Below are positions 49,003-58,250 of a DNA stretch of 64,000 nt, in pieces; within the stretch, counting starts at the first letter, position 1; every line of letters starts with the position of its first letter. The stretch spans positions 124,001-188,000 of the forward strand of contig NZ_JAALCJ010000007.1 in NCBI RefSeq assembly GCF_011078175.1. The letters run 5' to 3'. Under the pieces are notes generated by a model. The model was not told where the DNA came from. It did no database searches and saw only the letters and a program-made list of their open reading frames with translations. This stretch comes from Enterobacter cloacae (GTDB taxonomy: Bacteria; Pseudomonadota; Gammaproteobacteria; Enterobacterales; Enterobacteriaceae). The position numbers and the translations under genes were made by a program.

Positions 49003-49021
49003 AAAGAAGTTACCTGCACAC

Positions 49022-50413
49022 TCAGGCCGCTTTTAATTTCTGCGCACGATTCTCACGGCGAATCTTACGTTCTTCCAGCACCGCCACCATTGCCATCAGG
49101 ACGATACAGCCAATTGCTGCCGCATCCAGCGCCGCAAAGGTACCCGCCCAGCCGGTGAGGCCGAAAATCGGCGTGCCGTCGGCAATCATTCCCAGACCCA
49201 GCTTGGCGAAGCTGTCGCCGATCAGGTAAGCGAAGGTGCCTTTAATCCCATCGGCTGCGCCGATCGCTTTTTTCGGTACAAACCCGACCGCCGCCACGCC
49301 AATCAGCAGCTGCGGGCCAAATACCAGGAAGCCGAGCGCGAACAGTGACGCCAGGTAAACGTACTGGTTGCTGGCATGCTGGTACACGCCCAGCGTGGCG
49401 ATAATCAGCGCCAGCGCGACGCAGGCCACCAGCGCGCGACGACCGTTGGCGAGATCCGAGAGCCAGCCCCACAGCAGCGTGCCGACCAGCGCGCCCACTT
49501 CAAACAGGGTAAAGCCCTGAATGGCGACCTCTTTAGAAAGCTTCAGCTCCTGGAAGGCATACACCGTCGACCACTGGTCGATGCCGATACGCACCACGTA
49601 CAGGAAGATGTTGGAGAAGCAGAGCAGCCAGATCACTTTGTTTTTCAATACGTACTCAACAAAGATCTGCCATTTGGTCATCTCGTTTTCTTCAGTCTCT
49701 TTGTCCTCTTCGCTGATCTCCTCGCCGAAGAGCTCTTCGGCTTTGCCAAGGCCGTAAGATTCCGGGGAGTCGCTGCCGAAGCGCAGACCGATAAAGCCGA
49801 CAATCAGGGCGATGATCGACGGGAAGATAAACATGCCGATCACGTGGCCATCGAACAGATAGTTCGCGCCGAACAGCGCCACGCCTGCTGCACCCGCCCC
49901 GCCGAGGTTGTGGGAGATGTTCCACATGCCGAGGTATGAACCGCGCTTACGGCGCGGGGTCCATTTGGTGATGGTGGAGTAACTGCACGACCCGCCGGTA
50001 CTCTGGAAGAAACCGCTCAGGGCATAGAAAGCGATCATCAGGAACAAGCTCACAGAGCCTGCACCCATGCTGGCGCTAAAGCCGAGCATACAGATGGCGG
50101 AGAGGATCAGCATAAACGGCAGGAACTGCTTGGTGTTTTTGCCGTCCGCGTAGTAGGAAACGACCGTCTTGCCCACGCCGTAGGTAATAGAGAAGCCCAG
50201 GCCAATCATCCCCAGCTGCGTCATGCTCAGCCCGTAGGTCGAGATCATGTCGTTCTGCGCAATGTTAAAGTTTTTGCGGATCAGGTACATGGTCAGGTAG
50301 CCGATAAAGACCACCAGATAGGACTGCATGAACGGTTTGAACCACATCTTGCGCCGCACGTCGAGCGGCAGATCCAGGGTCGGCTTGCGCACCTGATTGA
50401 GGAAGGCCAGCAT
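49022..50413 (-). CDS. uhpT: Hexose-6-phosphate:phosphate antiporter UhpT
   Basis: Imports glucose-6-phosphate and other sugar phosphates in exchange for phosphate. 463 residues, twelve MFS helices, organophosphate:phosphate antiporter family; [28 protein letters not shown] holds the N-terminal Arg region, and [16 protein letters not shown] the family signature. Also the entry route of fosfomycin. Controlled by UhpA at the promoter in the 132-bp gap upstream. Confidence 0.97.
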   Translation of the reverse strand: MLAFLNQVRKPTLDLPLDVRRKMWFKPFMQSYLVVFIGYLTMYLIRKNFNIAQNDMISTYGLSMTQLGMIGLGFSITYGVGKTVVSYYADGKNTKQFLPFMLILSAICMLGFSASMGAGSVSLFLMIAFYALSGFFQSTGGSCSYSTITKWTPRRKRGSYLGMWNISHNLGGAGAAGVALFGANYLFDGHVIGMFIFPSIIALIVGFIGLRFGSDSPESYGLGKAEELFGEEISEEDKETEENEMTKWQIFVEYVLKNKVIWLLCFSNIFLYVVRIGIDQWSTVYAFQELKLSKEVAIQGFTLFEVGALVGTLLWGWLSDLANGRRALVACVALALIIATLGVYQHASNQYVYLASLFALGFLVFGPQLLIGVAAVGFVPKKAIGAADGIKGTFAYLIGDSFAKLGLGMIADGTPIFGLTGWAGTFAALDAAAIGCIVLMAMVAVLEERKIRRENRAQKLKAA

Positions 50414-50545
50414 GGTTGGTTTACTCCTGAGCTGATTTTTGCAGCATTGTAAAAATCAGCCGGGAGAGATGCCTGAGACAGCGTCCAGGTAAAACCGGGA
50501 AAATTTCTTAGTTTTGCGCCACTCAGGGTGAAAAGGTGAGGCGCA
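50414..50545 (-). promoter_or_regulatory. uhpT promoter region
   Basis: On the minus strand, a candidate -10 TACAAT lies between the arms of a perfect 10-bp inverted repeat GCTGATTTTT/AAAAATCAGC (50451-50460, 50431-50440). No -35 box is seen, as expected for an activator-dependent promoter; CTCAGGCATCTC around 50466-50477 resembles the UhpA target of E. coli. Confidence 0.6.
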
Positions 50546-51865
50546 TCACATCACGCTGGCTTCACGCGGAGCCTGCGCATGCAAAAACGGCAGCAGCAGC
50601 AGCGCGGAGATCCCCGCAGCGATGGCGATCGCCGCGAAGAAACCGCTCCAGTGCCAGATGTCGATCACCCGCGCCAGCGGCCAGCCGGAGAGCGATGCGC
50701 CAAGATAGGCAAACAGCCCGACAAACCCCGTCGCCGCACCCGCCGCCTCTTTGTGCGAACACTCCGCCGCGGCCATGCCGATCAGCATCTGCGGGCCAAA
50801 CACGAAGAAGCCGATGGTGAAGAAGCAGGCCGCCTGCATCACGTAGCTGGCGAACGGCATCAGCCACAGCGAACCGACGGAGAGCAATATCCCGGCAGCG
50901 AAAATCAGGTTCATCGGGCCGCGGTTGCCGTTAAACAGCTTATCCGAGCCCCAGCCCGCCACCAGCGCACCGATAAATCCGCCCAGTTCGAACATCGTCA
51001 CCGCCGAGTTGGCGGTGACCAGATCCACCCCGAGCTTCTCTGACATGTACAGATTGCCCCAGTCGTTAATGGCTGCGCGCACCACATATACCAGCACGTA
51101 GCAGAGCGACAGCAGCCAGATGTAAGGGTTTTTCAGCACGTATTTGGTGAGAATTTCTTTGCGGGTCAGCCCCGCGCCTTCCTGCTGCTGGGCAATCTCC
51201 ATCTCGTCGCGCCGCCAGTCGCCCACCGCAGGCAGGCCAACGGTTTGCGGCCTGTCGCGCAGACGCCAGCAGAGGAACAGTCCGGCGACAATTGCGAGGC
51301 CACCGGCAATCATCATCCCCGCGCGCCAGCCATAGTGCAGCGCCGCGGCACCCACCACCATCGGGATCAGCGCCCCGCCGACGTTATGCGCGGTGTTCCA
51401 GACGGCCCACCAGCCGCCGCGCTCGTTGCGCGAATACCAGGCAGTGAGCAGGCGGGCGCAGACCGGCGCGCCCCAGCCCTGGAAAAAGGCGTTCAGCGCC
51501 CACAGCAGGGCAAAAGCCCACAGCGAGGTGGAAAAGCCAAACAGAATATTCACCACGCCGGTGGCAATCAGCCCAACGCCCATAAAATAGCGCGCGTTGG
51601 AGCGATCGCTGACGATGCCGGAGAAGAACTTCGACAGGCCGTAGGTGATGTAAAACAGCGTCGCCAGCAGGCCGATATCGGTGCGCGTCATCACGCCGCT
51701 GGCGAGAATTTCCGGCGCGGCGGCGTTGAAGCTTTTGCGGGTAAAGTAGAACAGCGCGTAGCCGAGCCAGATGGTCATCAGGATATGGCGACGCCAGTAA
51801 CGGTAGCGGGCATCGATTTCCGCTTTGTTGCTTAGCGGGGCGGCGCTGGCGGGGGTTTTAAACAT
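50546..51865 (-). CDS. uhpC: Glucose-6-phosphate sensor UhpC
   Basis: 439 residues, MFS homologue of UhpT that acts as the membrane receptor of external glucose-6-phosphate and activates Uhp[15 protein letters not shown] and [19 protein letters not shown] are conserved. Overlaps uhpB by eight bases. Confidence 0.95.
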   Translation of the reverse strand: MFKTPASAAPLSNKAEIDARYRYWRRHILMTIWLGYALFYFTRKSFNAAAPEILASGVMTRTDIGLLATLFYITYGLSKFFSGIVSDRSNARYFMGVGLIATGVVNILFGFSTSLWAFALLWALNAFFQGWGAPVCARLLTAWYSRNERGGWWAVWNTAHNVGGALIPMVVGAAALHYGWRAGMMIAGGLAIVAGLFLCWRLRDRPQTVGLPAVGDWRRDEMEIAQQQEGAGLTRKEILTKYVLKNPYIWLLSLCYVLVYVVRAAINDWGNLYMSEKLGVDLVTANSAVTMFELGGFIGALVAGWGSDKLFNGNRGPMNLIFAAGILLSVGSLWLMPFASYVMQAACFFTIGFFVFGPQMLIGMAAAECSHKEAAGAATGFVGLFAYLGASLSGWPLARVIDIWHWSGFFAAIAIAAGISALLLLPFLHAQAPREASVM

Positions 51866-53363
51866 GGTGCGTCCTTAACGGCAAACTGACGCTGACGCGC
51901 GTCCCGTGGGTGCAGGAGATCGTCAGCGTGCCGCCCAGCGCCTTTACGCGCTCGCGCATGCCCGCCAGGCCAAACCCCTGCTGGCCGGAGCCCGGCGGCA
52001 GGCCGCAGCCGTCGTCTTCAATCACCAGCATCAGGCGCTCGTCCTGCTGCCAGCCCTGGATCGTCACCGCGCTGGCGCTGGCGTGTTTGACGATGTTGTT
52101 CAGCCCTTCCTGGCAGACGCGGAACAGCGTCACGCGCTGGCCTTCGCTCAGCGCAGGTTCGTTAATGCGCCAGTCGAGATGGCTGACAATGCCACGGCTT
52201 TCCAGCTCCATCTCGCGCATCAGGGAGCGTATCGCCTGTTCAAGCGACAGGTCGTCAAGCTGACGCGGGCGCAGTCGCCCTAACAGGCGACGAACGGAAT
52301 CATAGACCCCCAGCGAAAGCTGTTCGATATGCGCCCCGCCCTGCTTCACGCCCGCGTTTTCCGCTGCCAGACGCTGAACAATGCCCGCCTGAGTGCGGAT
52401 AGCGGTGATGGTCTGGCCGATATCGTCGTGCAGCTCACGCGCCACCTCCTGCCGCACGCTCTCTTCCGTCTCCAGCAGACGCTCCGCCAGACGGCGGTTG
52501 CGCGCCAGTTCGGCTTGCAGAGACTGGTTGAGCTCGCGCAGGCGCTGTATACCCGCGCCGAGCAGCAGCCCGGTCAGGCTTTGAGCCAGCAGGGAAAGCA
52601 GCAGGTCCACCGGATGATCGTGCCAGGTCTGGCTGGCAATCAGCGCGATGGCGTTCATCAGCGTGGCGATCAATGCGCCCTGCCAGCCGTAGTGCCAGGC
52701 AAGGGCGATGATCGGCAGCGCCAGACAAAACGGCGTGAAGCGTGAAAGCTCTGCGGGCAGGCCGAGCTGGAGCCACAGGCTCACCACAAACAGCAGCAGA
52801 TACCAGATGAGGTGCCGGGCGCGCCAGTTCACCGGTTGGGAAACCAGCGCCGGGCCGAGCGGCTGCCAGACGGTGCTTGTAAGGTAATGCCAGAAAACCA
52901 GGCAGGTCGGGGCCAGCGTCAGGCCGCCGGTGAGCGTCAGCAGCAGGGCGTTGAGCCCCTCCTTTTCACCCACCCACGGCAGGGACTGCAACAGCGCGGC
53001 GGCAATCAGCGCCGCTCCCTGACGCAGCAGCGTGCGCCAGTCGCGCTGGTGACGGTAGCGGGAAATCAGGGCGACCGGGATAAGCGTGAGTACGCTTCCG
53101 GTCATCAATAAAGGCAGATGCGTCAGCGCCACTTCCTGCGCCAGCCAGATCAGCATCAGCCACTCTGCGCCCAGCAGTACCGGCCAGTAGCCGCGCGGGC
53201 ATTGCAGCATCAGCCCCAGCCGCAGGCCAAAGGGAAACAGCAGCACCGCCAGCTCCGGACGTTCCACCAGATGCAGGCTGATACTCCACAGGCAGAACCA
53301 CGCGGCGGAGAAGATAAAAAAGCTGGCGACGACAGCGATCAGCCGCGAAAACAGGGAGTTCAT
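51858..53363 (-). CDS. uhpB: Sensor histidine kinase UhpB
   Basis: 501 residues. The N-terminal MASE1-like membrane domain has about eight helices (1-290); the HisKA_3 phosphoacceptor His is in [11 protein letters not shown] (about 313), and the ATPase domain has [10 protein letters not shown] and [14 protein letters not shown]. Phosphorylates UhpA on signal from UhpC. The start overlaps the uhpA stop (ATGA). Confidence 0.95.
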   Translation of the reverse strand: MNSLFSRLIAVVASFFIFSAAWFCLWSISLHLVERPELAVLLFPFGLRLGLMLQCPRGYWPVLLGAEWLMLIWLAQEVALTHLPLLMTGSVLTLIPVALISRYRHQRDWRTLLRQGAALIAAALLQSLPWVGEKEGLNALLLTLTGGLTLAPTCLVFWHYLTSTVWQPLGPALVSQPVNWRARHLIWYLLLFVVSLWLQLGLPAELSRFTPFCLALPIIALAWHYGWQGALIATLMNAIALIASQTWHDHPVDLLLSLLAQSLTGLLLGAGIQRLRELNQSLQAELARNRRLAERLLETEESVRQEVARELHDDIGQTITAIRTQAGIVQRLAAENAGVKQGGAHIEQLSLGVYDSVRRLLGRLRPRQLDDLSLEQAIRSLMREMELESRGIVSHLDWRINEPALSEGQRVTLFRVCQEGLNNIVKHASASAVTIQGWQQDERLMLVIEDDGCGLPPGSGQQGFGLAGMRERVKALGGTLTISCTHGTRVSVSLPLRTHHV

Positions 53364-53953
53364 TGCCAGCCGTCAAACATACGGCGCGCCAGCTCGACAT
53401 CGTTACTGACGTTGAGCTTTTCCATCAGGTTGGCGCGATGAACGTGAACGGTCTTTGGCGACAGCCCCAGCTCTACGGCAATCTCTTTCACGGACATGCC
53501 CTGGGCAAGTTTCTCTGCCACCTGGCGCTCGCGTTTGGTGAGCGGATCCTGACGTCCGGCCGCCAGCTTGATGGCGATATCCGGCGTTAAATAGCAGCCG
53601 CCGGTGGAGACGGTGCGCACGGCGGCGATCAGTTCGTCCGGGCTACAGCGTTTTGAGAGGAACCCGCGCGCGCCAGCGTTGAGCGCCTGCTCGACCAGCG
53701 CCGGGCTGTCGTGGACCGAGAGCATGATCGTCGCCATCCCTTTCGGCAGCTGGCTTAACAGCTCCAGACCGGAGAGATCCGGCATCGAGATATCGCAGAT
53801 ACAGACCTGCACTCCGCGCCCCGGCAGGCCCACCAGCGCTTCACGACCGGAGCCAAACTCGGCCACGACCTGAAAATCGGGTTCGAGGTTGAGAAGCTGG
53901 GCAAAGCCGGAGCGGACGATAAGGTGGTCGTCGATAAGCGCGATGGTGGTCAT
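53360..53953 (-). CDS. uhpA: Response regulator UhpA
   Basis: 197 residues. Receiver domain with phospho-acceptor Asp in [10 protein letters not shown] (about 54) and Lys in LSKRCSPDE, then a LuxR/NarL helix-turn-helix with [15 protein letters not shown] and [18 protein letters not shown]. Activates uhpT. First gene of uhpABC, then uhpT. Confidence 0.96.
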   Translation of the reverse strand: MTTIALIDDHLIVRSGFAQLLNLEPDFQVVAEFGSGREALVGLPGRGVQVCICDISMPDLSGLELLSQLPKGMATIMLSVHDSPALVEQALNAGARGFLSKRCSPDELIAAVRTVSTGGCYLTPDIAIKLAAGRQDPLTKRERQVAEKLAQGMSVKEIAVELGLSPKTVHVHRANLMEKLNVSNDVELARRMFDGWQ

Positions 53954-53977
53954 GGTTTGATCCTGCGGTCTAAAAAC

Positions 53978-54010
53978 GCCGGATGGCGCTGCGCTTATCC
54001 GGCCTACAAG
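53978..54010. repeat. REP element
   Basis: GCCGGATGGCGCTGCGCTTATCCGGCCTACAAG between ilvN and uhpA. Confidence 0.85.
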
Positions 54011-54036
54011 AGCGAAAGACGCTTACCTTAAGCGAT

Positions 54037-54324
54037 CTACTCGAAAAACACCGCAATTTTGTTAAACATGGTGGGATCGGACTGGTTGCGCGCCACTTTG
54101 GTGACATCTTCCAGCTTGTCGATCTGCGCCATCATCTGCTCCAGACGCTGGTCATCGTTGACCAGTAGCCAGATGCGGCTGTGCTCGCTGCCCTGAATCG
54201 GCAGACAGAGAATGCCTTCCACGTTAAACGCCCGGCGGGCAAACAGCCCGCAGACGTGGGTCATGACGCCAGGATGGTTGCGGACGGTGAGTTCCAGAAT
54301 GACGTTTTCATGTTGTTTCTGCAT
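54037..54324 (-). CDS. ilvN: Acetolactate synthase I small subunit
   Basis: 95-residue regulatory subunit with a single ACT domain ([28 protein letters not shown]) that binds valine and confers feedback inhibition on IlvB. Three bases after ilvB. E. coli IlvN has 96 residues. Confidence 0.96.
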   Translation of the reverse strand: MQKQHENVILELTVRNHPGVMTHVCGLFARRAFNVEGILCLPIQGSEHSRIWLLVNDDQRLEQMMAQIDKLEDVTKVARNQSDPTMFNKIAVFFE

Positions 54325-54327
54325 GGT

Positions 54328-56016
54328 TTATTCCCCCACCATCTCAGTATTTGCCGCACCCGGCGGCACCATCGGATACACTTTTTGTTCAGGGTCGATA
54401 CGCACGTGGATCAACGCCGGGCCCGGACGCGAAATCGCGTCCTGCAACGCCGCATGGGCATCCTCTTCGGCGTTCAGATCGCAGGTATGCAGGCCAAAAC
54501 CGGCGGCAATCTGCATAAAGTTAATCATCCCCGGATAGGTCGCCGCAAACACGCCCTGCTTGTAGAACAGACTCTGCTGCTGGTGTACCAGACCCAGCGC
54601 CTCGTTGTTCATCAGAATGATTTTAACGTCTAACTGGTTTTCGGCCGCGGTGGCCATCTCCTGAATATTCATCATCAGGCTGCCGTCACCGGAGAAGCAG
54701 ATTACTTTGCGGTCAGGATTCGCCAGCGCTGCGCCCACGGCTGCGGGCAGGCCGAAGCCCATGGTGCCGAGGCCGCCGGAGGTCAGCCACTGGCGAGGAC
54801 GATTCAGCGGATACGCCTGGGAGGTCCACATCTGATGCTGGCCGACGTCGGTGGTGATAATCGCACTGTCGTCCACGCAGGCGGCAACGGCGTTGATAAG
54901 ACCATAGTGGCTCAGCGGGTCGCCTTCGGTTGGGATGGCGCCAGGGAACTCGCGTTGCAGATCGGTTACCAGCTGACGCCAGTCGGCGCGGTCGGCTGCG
55001 TCCGTCTGCGGGATCAGCTGCGCGAGCACTTCAGCCACGTCGCCCTGAATCGCCACGTGTGGTTGCTTGATTTTACCCAGCTCGGCGCGGTCAATATCTA
55101 CGTGGATGATTTTGGCGTTCGGGCAGAACTGCTCCGTTTTGCCAATCGCCCGGTCATCAAAACGAGCGCCCATCACAATCAGCAAATCCGCCTCTTGCAG
55201 GATGTAGTTGGTACTGCGCGCGCCGTGCATGCCCAGCATCCCTAAAGACAATGGGTGCGCTTTGGGCAGCATGCCCAGCGCCATCAGCGTCATAGTGGTG
55301 GGCAGGCTGGCTTTTTCTGCGAACTGACGAATTTCATCCGCGGCGTTAATTGCCCCGCCGCCCAGATAGAGTACCGGGCGTTTCGCCGCGTTAATCATGG
55401 CGGCGGCGTTGCGCACGCTCTCAGCGCTGAATTCCGGCGCGGGGGCACGGTCGCCCGGTTCGGGCAGGACATCGATCTCGATCTCTGCGGTCTGGACATC
55501 CTTAGGAATGTCTATCCACACCGGGCCTGGACGGCCAGACTGCGCAATGCGAAACGCATCGCTGATCACCTGAGGAAGCTCGCTGATATCGCGAACTAAA
55601 TAGTTATGTTTGGTGATGGGGATAGAGATGCCGTAGGTATCCACTTCCTGGAACGCATCGGTACCGATCATCGAAGACGGCACCTGGCCGGTAATGCAGA
55701 TCAGCGGAATGGAGTCGAGGCGCGCGTCGGCGATGGCGGTCACCAGATTAGTGGCGCCCGGCCCGCTACAGGCCATACAGACCGCCGGTTTGCCCTGGGT
55801 TCGCGCCATGCCCTGCGCGATAAAGCCCGCGCCCTGCTCGTGGCGCGCCAGCACGTGGCGGATCTGTGTGCTTTGGCTTAACGCATCATACAGCGGCAGC
55901 ACGGTTCCACCCGGGATGCCCGCAACCGTGGTGATGCCCTGCCGTTCCAGCAAATGAACGATCAGCTGCGCGCCTGTAAAACGCGTCTTTGTGGATGTTG
56001 TGCCCGAACTTGCCAT
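54328..56016 (-). CDS. ilvB: Acetolactate synthase I large subunit
   Basis: 562-residue thiamine-diphosphate enzyme that condenses pyruvate with pyruvate or 2-ketobutyrate in valine, leucine and isoleucine synthesis. Catalytic Glu region ARHEQGAGFIAQGMART (about 55-71), FAD-domain GARFDDRAIGK, and TPP motif GDGSLMMNIQEM ... LMNNEALG (about 435-470). Expressed from the ivbL leader by valine/leucine attenuation. Confidence 0.97.
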   Translation of the reverse strand: MASSGTTSTKTRFTGAQLIVHLLERQGITTVAGIPGGTVLPLYDALSQSTQIRHVLARHEQGAGFIAQGMARTQGKPAVCMACSGPGATNLVTAIADARLDSIPLICITGQVPSSMIGTDAFQEVDTYGISIPITKHNYLVRDISELPQVISDAFRIAQSGRPGPVWIDIPKDVQTAEIEIDVLPEPGDRAPAPEFSAESVRNAAAMINAAKRPVLYLGGGAINAADEIRQFAEKASLPTTMTLMALGMLPKAHPLSLGMLGMHGARSTNYILQEADLLIVMGARFDDRAIGKTEQFCPNAKIIHVDIDRAELGKIKQPHVAIQGDVAEVLAQLIPQTDAADRADWRQLVTDLQREFPGAIPTEGDPLSHYGLINAVAACVDDSAIITTDVGQHQMWTSQAYPLNRPRQWLTSGGLGTMGFGLPAAVGAALANPDRKVICFSGDGSLMMNIQEMATAAENQLDVKIILMNNEALGLVHQQQSLFYKQGVFAATYPGMINFMQIAAGFGLHTCDLNAEEDAHAALQDAISRPGPALIHVRIDPEQKVYPMVPPGAANTEMVGE

Positions 56017-56065
56017 GCTCCAGTCCTTTTCTTCTGGGCCGACTTTCCGGGGAAGGCTCTTAAAC

Positions 56066-56100
56066 GAAAAACCCCGCCCGGTTTGCGCCGGCGGGGTTTT
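56066..56100 (-). terminator. ilvB attenuator terminator
   Basis: Minus-strand hairpin AAAACCCCGCC/GGCGGGGTTTT-like arms followed by TTTTT, between ivbL and ilvB. Ribosome stalling at the Val codons of ivbL would favour an antiterminator instead. Confidence 0.93.
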
Positions 56101-56123
56101 GGATTCGTGTGTTGATCCAGTCC

Positions 56124-56222
56124 CTACGGCGCATTGCCGACGACCACCACCACACGCACGACGACCACTGCGGCAGGTTGCGCAGTTTTTAGTAGGGTCG
56201 ACGTGAAGATGGATGAAGTCAT
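56124..56222 (-). CDS. ivbL: ilvB operon leader peptide IvbL
   Basis: 32 residues beginning MTSSIFTSTLLK and ending AAVVVVRVVVVVGNAP: nine valines in an eleven-residue stretch (RVV repeats), nearly identical in design to E. coli IvbL. Scarce charged valyl- (and leucyl-) tRNA stalls the ribosome here and relieves the terminator at 56066-56100. AGG lies seven to nine bases upstream of ATG 56222. Confidence 0.95.
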   Translation of the reverse strand: MTSSIFTSTLLKTAQPAAVVVVRVVVVVGNAP

Positions 56223-56227
56223 TGGGG

Positions 56228-56270
56228 ACCTGTGTTTGGATTCATTGAATGAATTTATACAAACACAGGT
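56228..56270 (-). promoter_or_regulatory. Nested palindromes in the ivbL promoter
   Basis: Perfect 11-bp arms ACCTGTGTTTG/CAAACACAGGT enclose the 15-mer ATTCATTGAATGAAT, itself palindromic apart from its centre, and a minus-strand TATAAA -10 candidate. It lies right before ivbL. The remaining gap to 56369 shows nothing else certain. Confidence 0.6.
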
Positions 56271-56369
56271 TTTCGGATGTGACAATGGAAATATTTTCAT
56301 CTGCGCAAAAATGCGTCAGGGATCACGTTTCTTTTGTTGGGTAGCTTCACTCAAAAAGTCGGTTTTTAC

Positions 56370-56789
56370 TCACTCAATGAACAGCGCAGGTGATACCCCA
56401 AATCTGGCCGCCAGCTTTTTAATATGGTTCAGAGTAAGCTGTCTCTGACCATTCAGAACTCGTGAAACCATCGATTTACTGCCAATTTCATCCTGAAAAT
56501 CCGAAATGGTCAGTTTGTACTGATCCATAAGGGTTCTTAATACCGCAATCCCCACCGGAACTGATTCCATCTCCTGACGTAAGGTGACAATCTCGGGTCG
56601 GTTCGCTTCATAGCGACTTATTCTTGCACATACGATATCAAGCAAAGGACTACCGGGTTCATTCATGAGCAGATACTCAACCAGCTCAAGTGCATTCTGG
56701 TAATCTTTCTCGTTCGGATGTTCACCCAGTAAAGGCACAGCCGCGACAAGGGCATGCGTTGCTTTTAATGCATCAGCGACGATCATCAT
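56370..56789 (-). CDS. higA: HigA-type antitoxin
   Basis: 139 residues (138 from a second ATG). The N-terminal half is helical, with NEKDYQNALELVEYLL and SPLLDIVCARI; the C-terminal XRE helix-turn-helix is IGSKSMVSRVLNGQRQLTLNHIKKLAARF (about 103-131). Very close to E. coli HigA (YgjM). Start overlaps the higB stop. Probably represses at the palindromes upstream of higB. Confidence 0.93.
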   Translation of the reverse strand: MMIVADALKATHALVAAVPLLGEHPNEKDYQNALELVEYLLMNEPGSPLLDIVCARISRYEANRPEIVTLRQEMESVPVGIAVLRTLMDQYKLTISDFQDEIGSKSMVSRVLNGQRQLTLNHIKKLAARFGVSPALFIE

Positions 56790-57100
56790 TTCTTCCCCTT
56801 AGTGCGTTGTTTCTCCGTGAAACGGTCATATTCCTTATGAGTAAAAACATGGCGCACATAGAACTTTTGGCTTTCAAAGAATATGAGAGCCACTACTCTG
56901 AGATTGTTATTTGCAATATCAATCACATAATGCTTATCCAGATACTTAAAGTTATCCAGCGTCGGAAACAATTTTTTCAGCGCAGCAGGTGTCGGGCAAT
57001 GGATCTTTTCGATAGTGCGACCTAAAAACAGGAGCTCTTCCTTGTGCTGCGGAAACTGTATTACCGCATCATAAATTGCCTTCATAGAGATTAAATGCAA
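56786..57100 (-). CDS. higB: HigB-type mRNA interferase toxin
   Basis: 104 residues, RelE-like fold, ribosome-dependent mRNA cleavage in E. coli HigB. FPTLDNFKYLDKHYVIDI, LRVVALIFFESQKFYVRHVFTHKEYD and the C-terminal RTKGKK are family hallmarks. Toxin precedes antitoxin. E. coli K-12 carries higBA elsewhere, so its placement between ivbL and istR is an insertion. Confidence 0.94.
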   Translation of the reverse strand: MHLISMKAIYDAVIQFPQHKEELLFLGRTIEKIHCPTPAALKKLFPTLDNFKYLDKHYVIDIANNNLRVVALIFFESQKFYVRHVFTHKEYDRFTEKQRTKGKK

Positions 57101-57121
57101 AGTGCATGCCTGCTGCGTCCG

Positions 57122-57163
57122 TTGCCATTATGGCAACAATATCATGCATTGCCAATGTGTCAA
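57122..57163 (-). promoter_or_regulatory. higBA promoter and operator
   Basis: Minus-strand -35 TTGACA (57158-57163) with a 16-base spacer to TATTGT (57136-57141). The perfect palindrome TTGCCATTATGGCAA (57122-57136) abuts the -10, and a partial one, CATTGCCAATG, lies in the spacer: probable HigA binding sites. Confidence 0.7.
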
Positions 57164-57195
57164 CAAACCTCGTTGTGCCGTCTAACGTCTGAAAA

Positions 57196-57272
57196 CAAAA
57201 AACCCCGCCGTAGCGAGGTTTTTATCAGGGTTTTGCGGTTGGTTGCCGCAGAACACACTGTGTTACGTCAAC
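57196..57272 (-). ncRNA. istR: IstR-1 antitoxin RNA
   Basis: Antisense-type small RNA that blocks the standby ribosome site of tisB mRNA. Minus-strand -10 TATACT (57279-57284) puts the start at about 57272 with GTTGACG, the 5' end seen in E. coli IstR-1. The 3' end is a terminator, AACCTCGC-TAC-GGCGGGGTT then TTTTTT. Its 5' part is complementary to 57499-57516 in the tisB leader through an 18-nt identical direct repeat. The longer, LexA-controlled IstR-2 would start nearer 57360. Confidence 0.9.
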
Positions 57273-57367
57273 GCGAAAAGTATACGCGATCGAAGATGAA
57301 CGCGCAATTCCGGCACGGATTTTGACGTTTTTGAGTATGGATCGCCTTCCAAATTTTGTCCATAAAA

Positions 57368-57387
57368 TACTGTTCATGCATACAGTA
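57368..57387. promoter_or_regulatory. LexA box of tisB/istR
   Basis: TACTGTTCATGCATACAGTA: full CTGT-N8-ACAG palindrome with flanking TA. Upstream of tisB and of the istR-2 start, so both come under SOS control. TATACT at 57394-57399 fits the tisB -10. Confidence 0.92.
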
Positions 57388-57587
57388 TTTATCTATACTG
57401 AGGGTGTTCGCAGTGAGCGAGGGGGCCGCAGTTTACCGGCGCAACGAAGTCCTGGCTGAAACGGGTGGTGCCGTCAGTGCCTTAACCCCTGAAGTGAGCA
57501 CACTGTGTTACGTCAATCCAGGTGCTGGCCACAGGCGGCGGAAAGGTACGCCAGCATCGTGCTCCTTTTAACCAAAAGGAGACGCGT

Positions 57588-57677
57588 ATGAGCGTCGTGG
57601 ATATGGTCATACTTATCCTCAAACTCATTGTTGCTCTATTGCAACTGCTTGATGCTGTCCTGAAATACGTTAGGTGA
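57588..57677 (+). CDS. tisB: TisB membrane toxin
   Basis: 29 residues, MSVVDMVILILKLIVALLQLLDAVLKYVR: one amphipathic membrane helix, same length as E. coli TisB (18 or more identities by eye). TisB forms anion-permeable pores that depolarise the inner membrane after SOS induction and promotes persistence. AAGGAGA lies upstream. Translation needs a far-upstream standby site that IstR-1 occupies. Confidence 0.95.
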   Translation: MSVVDMVILILKLIVALLQLLDAVLKYVR

Positions 57678-57698
57678 TTCAGGTTCAAGTCGCACCTG

Positions 57699-57726
57699 AG
57701 AGGGGCGGGCAACCGCCCCTCTTTAA
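57699..57726 (+). terminator. tisB terminator
   Basis: AGAGGGGCGG/CCGCCCCTCT with GCAA loop, then TTTAAT, 21 bases after tisB. Confidence 0.92.
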
Positions 57727-57741
57727 TAACGAGGGAATGCT

Positions 57742-58188
57742 ATGTCGCGTCTGTTAATTGAGCCTGTCACGCCCGATGAACCCGGGTATATCGCCCTGAA
57801 GGCGGAGAGTATCGCGTTGAATTTCAATATGCTGCGCAGGCTGGAAGAGAACTGGCAGCGGGGTGAAAACCGCTTTAACGCGCCGGGCGAAAAACTGCTG
57901 GGGGCGTTTCTTAACGGCAGGCTGGTGGGCGTCTGCGGCCTCAACCGCGATCCGTTCAGCCAGCAGCCGCGCGCCGGACGTATTCGTCATCTCTACGTCA
58001 GCGAAAAGTGCCGTGGGCAGGGCATTGGTAAACAGCTTTTGACCGTGGTGATGGCGGATGCCAGCATCTGGTTTGATTTTCTCAATACTCATGCGCCCGA
58101 AACCGCGTACGGATTTTATCATCGGGCGGGCTTCAGCCTGGTGTCAGACGAGCCCCGGGTAACGCACCGCCTTTTTTGCGCAGTGTAA
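57742..58188 (+). CDS. GNAT-family N-acetyltransferase
   Basis: 148 residues. LLGAFLNGRLVGVCGL and IRHLYVSEKCRGQGIGKQLL (about 91-110) hold the acetyl-CoA loop, and the C-terminal YGFYHRAGF is motif B. Function unknown. GAGGGA ribosome site right after the tisB terminator. Confidence 0.88.
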   Translation: MSRLLIEPVTPDEPGYIALKAESIALNFNMLRRLEENWQRGENRFNAPGEKLLGAFLNGRLVGVCGLNRDPFSQQPRAGRIRHLYVSEKCRGQGIGKQLLTVVMADASIWFDFLNTHAPETAYGFYHRAGFSLVSDEPRVTHRLFCAV

Positions 58189-58250
58189 GCGGCTGGCAGC
58201 ATCGACGGGTGAATGTTACAGTTTGATGACATTTCGCCAACCGATACGCC

